In this document: in pieces, positions 1 through 5,265 of the stretch | Position numbering within the stretch: the stretch's first letter is position 1 | How the letters are laid out: every line of letters begins with the position of its first letter | Source: Mucilaginibacter sp. | GTDB lineage: Bacteria; Bacteroidota; Bacteroidia; Sphingobacteriales; Sphingobacteriaceae | Direction of reading: 5' to 3' | NCBI GenBank assembly: GCA_019235595.1 | Contig: JAFAKI010000076.1 | Location: 1-7,045, forward strand | DNA: 7,045 bases | Made by a program: the position numbers and the translations under genes | The notes under the pieces: generated by a model | What the model saw: only the letters and a program-made list of their open reading frames with translations | What the model was told of the DNA's origin: nothing | The model's database searches: none

Positions 1-225
1 CGTATTACCGACCGTATCGGCATTGTAGGCTTTTTAGGAACCGGTGAAGTGGCTCACATTAATTTCTCCATCAATACCTTAAAACCAAACTATGGCGGCG
101 GCTTCCGTTACTTCTTTGATACCGCAAAAGGGCTCAGCATCCGTGCAGATTATGGAATTGGCGAAAAAGCACCAGGAGAAGCACGGCAGAGTGGATTTTA
201 TATTGGGTTGGGGCAGGCGTTCTGA
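1..225 (+). CDS. BamA/TamA-like outer-membrane beta-barrel protein, C-terminal fragment (partial)
   Basis: Frame 1 is open from the first base to TGA at 223-225, giving the last 74 residues of a protein that starts outside the window. The tail has alternating polar/hydrophobic beta-strand segments, an 'NYGGGFRYFFD' turn-and-strand, 'LSIRADYGIG', and a final strand 'SGFYIGLGQAF' ending in a C-terminal Phe. That pattern is typical of Omp85 (BamA/TamA/surface antigen) barrels, where the terminal aromatic is part of the signal recognised by the BAM complex. Seen: the open frame and strand pattern. Family knowledge: Bacteroidota carry many BamA/TamA-like proteins of unassigned role. Inference: an outer-membrane barrel, whether insertase, translocator or fused to another domain cannot be told without the N-terminus. 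The stop codon overlaps the first unit of an 8-bp-period repeat. The gene converges on the small minus-strand gene ending at 242. Confidence 0.75.
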   Translation, partial: RITDRIGIVGFLGTGEVAHINFSINTLKPNYGGGFRYFFDTAKGLSIRADYGIGEKAPGEARQSGFYIGLGQAF

Positions 226-255
226 TGTGCGGATGTGCAGATTAGTAGATGTGCA
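224..255. repeat. 8-bp-period tandem repeat (GATGTGCA type), copy 1
   Basis: Four consecutive octamers can be read: GATGTGCG, GATGTGCA, GATTAGTA, GATGTGCA. The repeat fills the convergent junction of the barrel gene and the small membrane-protein gene. The TGA of the first gene (223-225) and the last codons plus stop of the second (242-250) are made of repeat sequence. A second array of the same octamer, preceded by the same TTCT, lies at 4960-5015. Function is unknown. Confidence 0.75.
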
Positions 256-742
256 GTTGATCGAAAAAATCTTCTTTCTTGGGATTAATAATAACATGCT
301 CATCCTTTTGAAACTGATTCAAAATATTGTTTTCAAGATAAGCTACAAGCTCATTTACACCGTCGGCCTTAGATGAATATCCACCTTTAATTGTCGTTTT
401 ATTATATGCTTCAACAAGCTTCAATTCTGCACTAACGACTTTATCACTATCATTATCGCAAACCAAACTGTATTCGATAGCATTACCATTTCTCGTTAAT
501 TCAATAATGAGGTCTCTACTCCCATCGTCATAGCGCATGCTATCCCTTCGTGAAAACTCACATTTTAAATCGCTGTGCAAGGAAACATAGTGATTAAATT
601 TCCTTTCGAATTGACCAACTGTTCCTGTATATCCATATTTTTTTATTGGAGGGGATGTTGCGCTGACACCGCCTACAAAATAGGCAAATCCACCAATTAA
701 AATTATTAATACAAGTCCGATGAGAATTATTCTCCTTGCCAT
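242..742 (-). CDS. Hypothetical membrane-anchored protein (166 aa)
   Basis: I do not recognise a family. Residues about 4-25 form one strongly hydrophobic segment (IILIGLVLIILIGGFAYFVG) after a short 'MARR' basic start, predicting an N-in single-pass anchor or uncleaved signal with the remaining ~140 residues outside the cytoplasm. The soluble part is charged and mixed alpha/beta, with two cysteines (CEF and VCDND) that could pair. The ATG at 740-742 lies one base after the stop of the methyltransferase gene, so co-transcription and translational coupling are likely. The coding sequence is clearly AT-rich (about 35% GC in a sampled 60-base stretch, against about 52% in a sampled stretch of the methyltransferase), consistent with a poorly conserved or more recently acquired gene. 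The last residues (LHIY) are encoded by the 8-bp repeat, so the natural C-terminus may have been altered by it. Confidence 0.65.
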   Translation of the reverse strand: MARRIILIGLVLIILIGGFAYFVGGVSATSPPIKKYGYTGTVGQFERKFNHYVSLHSDLKCEFSRRDSMRYDDGSRDLIIELTRNGNAIEYSLVCDNDSDKVVSAELKLVEAYNKTTIKGGYSSKADGVNELVAYLENNILNQFQKDEHVIINPKKEDFFDQLHIY

Positions 743-743
743 A

Positions 744-1529
744 TTAGAATTTTATTTTAAAATCTTCTTTTCGTTGACCTTTTCGAAAATAAACCGATCC
801 TATCCAAAACAGATCTATCGTTACTGTAACCTGTGGATGCGCTTTTATCTGAGCCCAGGCTTCTTTCATACCCTCGCTCCAGTAGATGTCATCGAATATC
901 AGTAAAGTATTTTCGTGCACTTTGGGCAGGCACCATTCAAAATATTTTAGTGTAGCATCTTTTTGGTGATTACCATCCACAAAAACAAAATCGAGCTGAT
1001 CAAGGCTGTCAATTACTCCTTTCAAAGTATCATCAAAATTGCCAATTACTTGTTTGATGCCTTTTATATTCGATTTCTCAAAAACCTCTTTCGCTACGGC
1101 GGCTGTTTGCGGGCAGCCTTCGAGTGTATATAGTTCCGCTTCGGGTGCGGCTGCTTTCAGATATAATGAGGTAGTACCAAGACATGTGCCCAGCTCAATC
1201 ATGTTTTTTGGTTGCTGATCTTTAACCAGGCGGTAAAGCAGTTGCGCCAGTTTGGGTGGTTTTAATGCATTTTTGGCGATCTCGCTTATTTTCTTTTGTT
1301 TGTTGTTGTTTACCAGCGATCCGGCACCCAAATCGGTCACGGTTATCATCCTGGTGTCAGAAAGCAGTTGTGCGCGAATGCTTTCAATATCATTATAAAT
1401 ATCTTTGCTTTTATAGTCGTAAATAACCTCATCTACAAGCCTGTAAACAAAAGGCGAATGTGTTCCGTGTCTGTTTTTACCCACCAAACGATGCCACAGA
1501 TAATCCTTCGCGAACCTAAAATTTAACAT
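744..1529 (-). CDS. Class I SAM-dependent methyltransferase (O-methyltransferase-like)
   Basis: Predicted 261-aa cytosolic methyltransferase using S-adenosylmethionine. Seen, numbered from the chosen ATG: an N-terminal ~90-residue segment with 'HGTHSPFVYRLV'; SAM motif I 'NMIELGTCLGTTSLYLK' at about 109-125; an acidic end of strand beta-2 'LYTLEG' at ~133-138; 'LDFVFVDGNH' at ~179-188; and 'LLIFDDIYWSEGM' at ~209-221. The last two resemble the metal/substrate-binding strands of the O-methyltransferase family 3 fold. I choose ATG at 1527-1529; an in-frame TTG at 1547 would add six residues but is a rare start type. The substrate is not identifiable. The gene is followed one base later by the small membrane protein (242-742), and lies divergent from the transglutaminase-like gene with 47 bp between starts. 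The enzyme fold is sure; the exact reaction is not. Confidence 0.85.
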   Translation of the reverse strand: MLNFRFAKDYLWHRLVGKNRHGTHSPFVYRLVDEVIYDYKSKDIYNDIESIRAQLLSDTRMITVTDLGAGSLVNNNKQKKISEIAKNALKPPKLAQLLYRLVKDQQPKNMIELGTCLGTTSLYLKAAAPEAELYTLEGCPQTAAVAKEVFEKSNIKGIKQVIGNFDDTLKGVIDSLDQLDFVFVDGNHQKDATLKYFEWCLPKVHENTLLIFDDIYWSEGMKEAWAQIKAHPQVTVTIDLFWIGSVYFRKGQRKEDFKIKF

Positions 1530-1576
1530 GGCCGTAAAAATAGACAAAGGTTTAGTATTTTAGCTTACATAGAAAT

Positions 1577-2437
1577 ATGGTAGACCCTAAAGAGATTAAT
1601 TCATTAATAAAACTGCTTGACGACCCCGACCGGGAAATATATGAGCATATTCACGATAAAATTCTTTCCTACGGCGGCGAGGTGATCGAATACCTCGAGT
1701 CTGCATGGGAACAGGCATTTGATCCTATACAACAAGAGCGCATTGCCAATCTTGTGCACGAGATACAATTCAGAATTGTAAAGGACGAACTGAAATTGTG
1801 GTATCACGGCGGTGCGTTTGATCTGCTGCAAGGTGCATTGATCATCAACAAATACCAATACCCCGACCTGGATGAGCAAAAGGTGATCAACCAGATAGAA
1901 GCCATTAAGCGCGACATCTGGCTGCAAATGATCTATGATGCCAGTCCGTCAGAGCAGATTAAACTGATCAATCACATTTTTTACAATATCCACGGCTTTA
2001 GCGGCAATACCACTAATCACCAGGACCCACAAAACAGCTACCTGAGCCAGGTACTGGAAACCAAAAAAGGCAACCAGATATCGCTGGCTATTATTTATTC
2101 CATCATTGCCCAAAAGCTGGACATACCTGTTTATGGCGTTAACCTGCCGCAGCACTTTATCCTGGCTTATGTAGATGAAACAATGGAAACCGAATTTGAA
2201 GGTGGGGTTTTATTCTATATCAATGCCTTTAACAAAGGCTTTATTTTCGGTCGCCGGGATGTGGATATGTTCCTGAAACAGTTGAATTTGAAAGCGGAAA
2301 AGCAGTTTTACGAGCCCTGCTCCAATGCAGACATCGTTCGCCGCATATTGCGCAACCTGATTAGCGCTTATGAAAATTTGGGATCAGCAGATAAGGTAGC
2401 CGAATTGAATGAGTTGTTGGAGATTCTTACCAACTAA
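1577..2437 (+). CDS. SirB1-family transglutaminase-like protein
   Basis: 286 aa, with no signal peptide or membrane segment, so probably cytosolic. Residues ~1-70 are helical. Residues ~110-200 match the Transglut_core2/SirB1 pattern: 'NSYLSQVLETKKGNQISLA' (153-171), then a helix, 'LDIPVYGVNLPQHFILAY' with a conserved His at 193. A helical, TPR-like tail with 'RNLISAYENLGSADKVAEL' covers ~259-277. Notably there is no Cys near the position expected for the transglutaminase/protease nucleophile; the only Cys is at 248. Family knowledge: SirB1-type proteins are widespread and commonly lack the catalytic triad, with no settled biochemical role. Inference: a non-catalytic protein-interaction role. 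The ATG is preceded by an AT-rich leader without a clear Shine-Dalgarno sequence, usual in Bacteroidota. The TAA overlaps the stop of the convergent gene. Confidence 0.8.
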   Translation: MVDPKEINSLIKLLDDPDREIYEHIHDKILSYGGEVIEYLESAWEQAFDPIQQERIANLVHEIQFRIVKDELKLWYHGGAFDLLQGALIINKYQYPDLDEQKVINQIEAIKRDIWLQMIYDASPSEQIKLINHIFYNIHGFSGNTTNHQDPQNSYLSQVLETKKGNQISLAIIYSIIAQKLDIPVYGVNLPQHFILAYVDETMETEFEGGVLFYINAFNKGFIFGRRDVDMFLKQLNLKAEKQFYEPCSNADIVRRILRNLISAYENLGSADKVAELNELLEILTN

Positions 2438-2886
2438 ACCTGTTTTATTTGCAATTGCTTTAAGGCAATTGAAACCGTAACTTTTTTCCTCTTATCAGCA
2501 GGGCCGTAACTAAAGACTAATTGAGGTTGCTTTGAAGATTTTGTCCAGCTAATAATCTTTGGATCGTAAACTGAAGTTAGTTTATAAACATGTTGTTCTG
2601 GAGCTTCACCGTCTTCTGAAGTAGCAATATAAATTGTGTTAGTTATCTCGTCTGTTTCGGGTATATTAGCGCTACCGGATGGATCAGATACCACAAATAC
2701 TTTTATATAAAGCGTTTGGTTATCATTCGTAAATTCTATCGTTTTTTCAATATTGTTTAACACGTAAACTAAATCCTCATTGTTCACGCTACGATATTTA
2801 ATATTTTGAGCAAATGCAGTCGAAAACCCAAAGCATAAAAAAAGGAATGGCAATAGTTTTTTAAACATCATAAGGTATAAGTTCAT
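2434..2886 (-). CDS. Secreted hypothetical protein with signal peptide (150 aa)
   Basis: No family recognised. Residues 1-26 look like a Sec signal peptide: KK followed by LLPFLFLCFGF and a cleavage site after 'STAFA' before QN. The Cys in the hydrophobic core is not in a lipobox context, so I do not call it a lipoprotein. The mature ~124 residues look beta-rich and end in a basic 'KRKKV...ALKQLQIKQV' tail. Start choice: the first ATG (2884-2886) has GAGGA a few bases upstream, unusually good for this sequence, overlapping the TGA of the preceding esterase gene 8 bp away. ATGs at 2871 and 2868 lack such a site, though a start there would give a tidier signal peptide. Co-transcription with the esterase is likely. 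The gene is AT-rich (about 35% GC in a sampled stretch). Its TAG overlaps the TAA of the convergent gene in the tetramer CTAA. Confidence 0.7.
   Translation of the reverse strand: MNLYLMMFKKLLPFLFLCFGFSTAFAQNIKYRSVNNEDLVYVLNNIEKTIEFTNDNQTLYIKVFVVSDPSGSANIPETDEITNTIYIATSEDGEAPEQHVYKLTSVYDPKIISWTKSSKQPQLVFSYGPADKRKKVTVSIALKQLQIKQV
2452..2471. terminator. Possible bidirectional hairpin at convergent gene ends
   Basis: A perfect 7-bp inverted repeat, CAATTGC (2452-2458) and GCAATTG (2465-2471) with a 6-base loop, lies 14 bp after the TAA of the transglutaminase-like gene and inside the last codons of the opposing secreted-protein gene. A T-run follows on the plus strand only after about nine bases (2480-2485), so it is at best a weak or factor-assisted terminator for the plus-strand gene. 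Confidence 0.35.
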
Positions 2887-2894
2887 TTAGTTCC

Positions 2895-3800
2895 TCAAAA
2901 TCCATTTTCCTTCAACCAATTCGCTCCCCACTCAAACCACTTGCCTTTATTTTTAGGATTGATCATGCCAAATCCATGTCCGCCTTCTTCAAATAAGTGC
3001 ATTTCCGCTTTCACTTTGTTTTTTACCAAAGCATCGTAAAATTGCGTTGAATTTTGCACTGGTACTGCGCCATCATCTTCTGCATGTATCAGAAAGCAAG
3101 GCGGTGTATCGGGCGTAATTTGCTTTTCGTTAGAGTACAGATCGATCAATTCCTGCGATGGGTTTTTACCGATCAGGTTTTCGCGAGATCCTGCATGAGC
3201 ATAGGGGCCGAAAGTAATTACGGGGTAAATCAGCATGGCAAAATCAGGGCGTAGACTGATGTTTTTGTCATTAGGTATTACTGCCTTCTTAAAATGTGTT
3301 GCCAGTGTTGACGCCAGGTGTCCCCCAGCTGAAAAGCCGATAATACCTATTTTATCAGACTTCACGCCCCATTCACCAGCCCTTTCCCGAACTATTTGTA
3401 TAGCTCTTTGTGCATCCTGCAATGGCCCGATGGTTTTATCCACCATGATCTCATCGCTCGGCAAGCGATATTTTACAACAAAAGCAGTAACACCAATTTT
3501 ATTAAACTCCCTTGCAATATCCTCCCCTTCGTAAGTCACGGTCAGGTTGACATAACCACCACCCGGGAACACGATAACGACCGTGCCATTAGCCTTACCC
3601 TTTTCAGGGAGGTATGGTGTAATAGTTGGGTCAGTTACCAAACTAACACTATACCCTTCTCTTTTCTCCACGTAATTAGCCGGTGCCTTTTTTGAATTAG
3701 GCACACCGTTAGGATAAAGCGGGATGGGTTTTTCCTGTGCGTTAAGATTCAGAGTAAATAGCATAACCGCGCCAAGCAATAAGCAGATGTTTTTTAGCAT
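2895..3800 (-). CDS. Secreted alpha/beta hydrolase (acetyl esterase/lipase-like)
   Basis: 301-aa predicted serine esterase. Residues 1-22 are a signal peptide (MLKNICLLLGAVMLFTLNLNAQ), so the enzyme acts in the periplasm or is exported. Residues ~71-300 form the hydrolase fold: 'VVIVFPGGGYVNL' (74-86) corresponds to the oxyanion-hole HGG-type loop, the nucleophile elbow G-F-S-A-G places Ser157, 'HAEDDGAVPV' places the acid at Asp243, and 'EEGGHGFG' gives His275. The full triad is therefore present. Family knowledge: relatives (BD-FAE/Aes-like, often annotated xylanase or acetylxylan esterase) remove acyl groups from carbohydrates or small esters. Substrate here is inferred only. Start: ATG at 3798-3800 begins a clean signal peptide and lies downstream of a good promoter (3837-3867); an in-frame ATG at 3866 would overlap prfB and lie upstream of most of that promoter, so it is rejected. 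The secreted hypothetical protein follows 8 bp after the stop. Confidence 0.85.
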   Translation of the reverse strand: MLKNICLLLGAVMLFTLNLNAQEKPIPLYPNGVPNSKKAPANYVEKREGYSVSLVTDPTITPYLPEKGKANGTVVIVFPGGGYVNLTVTYEGEDIAREFNKIGVTAFVVKYRLPSDEIMVDKTIGPLQDAQRAIQIVRERAGEWGVKSDKIGIIGFSAGGHLASTLATHFKKAVIPNDKNISLRPDFAMLIYPVITFGPYAHAGSRENLIGKNPSQELIDLYSNEKQITPDTPPCFLIHAEDDGAVPVQNSTQFYDALVKNKVKAEMHLFEEGGHGFGMINPKNKGKWFEWGANWLKENGF

Positions 3801-3836
3801 AGTTAGTGTATAATTGATGACCCGGAGGGCTGGAAT

Positions 3837-3867
3837 CAAATATAACCAACTATTTGGAACCTCCAAA
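3837..3867 (-). promoter_or_regulatory. Putative Bacteroidota promoter for the esterase gene
   Basis: On the minus strand TTTG (3867-3864) is followed after 19 bases by TATATTTG (3844-3837), fitting the Bacteroidota -33 TTG / -7 TAnnTTTG pattern. The -33 part lies inside the last codons of prfB. Transcription would begin around 3831, giving a leader of about 30 bases before the ATG at 3800. This suggests the esterase can be expressed independently of prfB. Confidence 0.55.
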
Positions 3868-4939
3868 TTCCATTAAATAAGCTTTTAGGAAATCGTTCAG
3901 ATCGCCGTCTAACACAGCCTGTGCGTTTGATGTTTCATGATCGGTACGCAGGTCTTTCACCAATTTATATGGATGCAGAACGTAGTTTCTGATCTGCGAA
4001 CCCCATTCAATTTTTTTCTTGCTGCCTTCTATCGCATTAGTGGTCTCCATGCGCTTACGCATTTCGATCTCATACAATTGCGATTTTAACAAGCGGATAG
4101 CATTTTCCTTATTCTGTAATTGTGAACGCGACTCCTGGTTTTTGATGATAATGCCTGATGGCTTGTGATACAAACGTACTGCAGTTTCCACCTTATTTAC
4201 GTTCTGTCCACCAGCACCACCTGAGCGGAAGGTTTCAAATTCTATATCAGCCGGATTGACTTCTATCTCAATTGTATCATCCACCAAAGGATAAACATAC
4301 ACCGAAGCAAATGAGGTGTGACGTTTGGCATTGGCATCAAACGGTGAAATACGCACCAGGCGGTGCACGCCGTTCTCCCCTTTCAGGTATCCGTAAGCAA
4401 AGTCGCCTTCAAATTGCAAGGTAACGGTTTTCACGCCTGCTACATCACCTTCCTGGAAGTCCTGCTCGGTAACTTTATAGCCGTTCTTCTCGCCCCACAT
4501 AATGTACATACGCATCAGCATACCCGCCCAATCGCAGCTTTCCGTACCGCCGGCACCGGCTGTGATCTGCAGTACCGCATTCAACTGATCCTCTTCCGCC
4601 GAGAGCATATTTTTGAATTCTAGTTCTTCAACAGCTTTTACGGCTATATTAAACTGCTCCTGCATTTCCGCTTCCGAAGCGTCGCCTGCCTGGTAAAACT
4701 CAAACAATACACCCGCATCCTCAACAGTGGATTGCACCTGCTGAAAAGCGTCTGTCCAAACTTTTTTGGTTTTGATGGAAGCCAGAACCTTTTCGGCTTC
4801 CTTAGGGCTGTCCCAAAAATTGGGGCCAACGGTTACTTCCTGTTCTTTTTGTAGCGCATCGAGTTTGTTATCGATGTCAAAGATGCCTCCTCAGGGAAGT
4901 TATTCTATCCCTCAAGTCCTGGATCTGTTCTTTAGTCAT
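3850..4939 (-). CDS. prfB: Peptide chain release factor 2 (RF2), expressed by +1 programmed frameshift
   Basis: RF2 releases the finished peptide at UGA and UAA stop codons. The gene is in two frames: frame 0 runs from ATG at 4939 for 20 codons to CTT at 4882-4880 followed by an in-frame TGA. Skipping T4879 continues as GAC ATC GAT (residues D-I-D) without interruption to the stop at 3850, giving 362 aa, the usual RF2 length. Seen in the full protein: the stop-codon-recognition tripeptide SPF at 198-200 (in 'VRISPFDANAKRH') and the catalytic 'GGAGGQNVNK' with GGQ at 243-245. These positions lie close to those of Escherichia coli RF2. A caller ignoring the shift would start at GTG 4737 and lose 67 residues. 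The recoding site gives autoregulation: low RF2 makes ribosomes pause at UGA and shift, raising RF2. The start is preceded by a TATATTTG element only a few bases away. The next gene on this strand (esterase) has its own promoter. Confidence 0.96.
4876..4891 (-). promoter_or_regulatory. RF2 +1 programmed ribosomal frameshift site
   Basis: On the minus strand the sequence AGGAGG-CAT-CTT-TGA-C reads from 4891 to 4876. It has all known parts of the RF2 recoding signal: an internal Shine-Dalgarno-like AGGAGG, a 3-base spacer before the slippery CTT, the poorly terminating TGA, and C as the next base. Frame 0 stops at this TGA, while the +1 frame is open to the normal RF2 C-terminus. The spacer equals that of the Escherichia coli site. 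Confidence 0.96.
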
Positions 4940-4943
4940 GCCG

Positions 4944-4951
4944 CAAATATA
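4944..4951 (-). promoter_or_regulatory. Putative -7 element for prfB
   Basis: TATATTTG on the minus strand is a perfect TAnnTTTG and ends four bases before the prfB ATG (4939). If used, transcription would start at or next to the ATG, predicting a leaderless or near-leaderless mRNA. No -33 TTG at the usual spacing is clear; the nearest TTTG is 14 bases upstream, inside the octamer repeat. Confidence 0.4.
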
Positions 4952-4959
4952 GGATTTCT

Positions 4960-5015
4960 GATGTGCAAATGTGCGGATGTGCAAATATGCAGATTTGAAA
5001 ATGTGCAGATGAACA
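4960..5015. repeat. 8-bp-period tandem repeat (GATGTGCA type), copy 2
   Basis: Seven consecutive octamers: GATGTGCA, AATGTGCG, GATGTGCA, AATATGCA, GATTTGAA, AATGTGCA, GATGAACA. Units tend to alternate between G and A at the first position. It begins 21 bases upstream of the prfB ATG and ends 10 bases before the nested palindromic element. The same octamer occurs at 224-255. No coding potential or flanking target duplication is seen. Confidence 0.8.
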
Positions 5016-5024
5016 CCGGCGCTT

Positions 5025-5181
5025 ACCCTCCTTGCGCGCAGCGAAGGGAGGGTCGAACAGCGTAGCGCATTCAGGGTGGGTAGATATACGCCATGTATTT
5101 GCAGTAGTATCGCTTGCAGATTTTACCCACCCGGTCATTGCTTCGCTCGACCACCCTCCCTTTTGCAAGCAAAAAGGAGGG
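5025..5181. repeat. Nested palindromic intergenic element, ~157 bp (MITE/REP-like)
   Basis: Each end is a hairpin with CCCTCC/GGGAGG arms. The left stem covers 5025-5053, pairing ACCCTCC with GGAGGGT plus an inner CGC/GCG. The right stem covers 5154-5181, pairing CCCTCC-TTTTGC with GCAAAA-GGAGGG around one mismatch. The two halves also pair with each other: AAGGGAGGGT (5044-5053) with ACCCTCCCTT (5153-5162), GGTCGA (5051-5056) with TCGACC (5147-5152), and GGGTGGGTA (5074-5082) with TACCCACCC (5124-5132), leaving a ~41-base centre. There is no open reading frame of note. The architecture suggests a non-autonomous, dispersed element. Whether it is repeated elsewhere in the genome cannot be seen here. 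The right hairpin is followed by T5 on the plus strand and could stop transcription entering from the left. Confidence 0.65.
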
Positions 5182-5209
5182 GATTTTTAGGTCCTGCCCA
5201 AAACGTCAA

Positions 5210-5236
5210 AGGGGTTGTAATTTACTTACAGCCCCT
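5210..5236 (-). terminator. Probable terminator after the DUF937-like gene
   Basis: AGGGGTTGTAA (5210-5220) and TTACAGCCCCT (5226-5236) form an 11-bp stem with one mismatch around a 5-base loop, 29 bp past the stop at 5266. On the minus strand the stem is followed by TTGACGTTTT, a moderately T-rich tail. Position and G+C-rich stem fit an intrinsic terminator, but the tail is imperfect. Confidence 0.5.
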
Positions 5237-5265
5237 CTGAACGTGTTCTTACAGGTAGCGTATTT

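Noticed and set aside
92..376. Plus-strand open frame starting inside the barrel gene
   Set aside because: It is in a different frame from the recognisable barrel C-terminus and then runs antisense through the 166-aa gene and the octamer repeat.
1530..1547. TTG start six codons upstream of the methyltransferase ATG
   Set aside because: A rare start type with no supporting Shine-Dalgarno sequence; the ATG at 1529 gives a normal protein.
1530..1576. Promoters in the 47-bp methyltransferase/transglutaminase-like divergent gap
   Set aside because: Only near matches are present (AACCTTTG on the minus strand, TATTTTAG on the plus strand), without a -33 TTG at proper spacing. Promoters must exist, but I cannot point to them.
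3801..3866. 22-residue N-terminal extension of the esterase from ATG 3866
   Set aside because: It would overlap prfB, lie within its own promoter and hide a clean signal peptide starting at 3800.
3850..4737. prfB read as starting at GTG 4737, or as a broken gene because of the in-frame TGA at 4879-4877
   Set aside because: The in-frame sequence continues upstream to 4878 with clear RF2 residues, and the TGA lies in a complete AGGAGG-CAT-CTT-TGA-C recoding site preceded by a 20-codon ATG-initiated frame. It is programmed frameshifting, not a pseudogene.
4960..5015. Octamer array as a CRISPR
   Set aside because: Direct octamers without spacers; unit length is far below any CRISPR repeat.
4766..5168. 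Open frames across the prfB 5' end, octamer repeat and palindromic element on both strands
   Set aside because: They run through repeat and palindrome sequence or antisense to prfB, have low-complexity Cys/Ala-rich translations and no family resemblance.
5154..5188. Right hairpin plus T5 as a gene-specific terminator
   Set aside because: It reads as a terminator only on the plus strand, where no gene lies upstream, so I treat it as part of the palindromic element.
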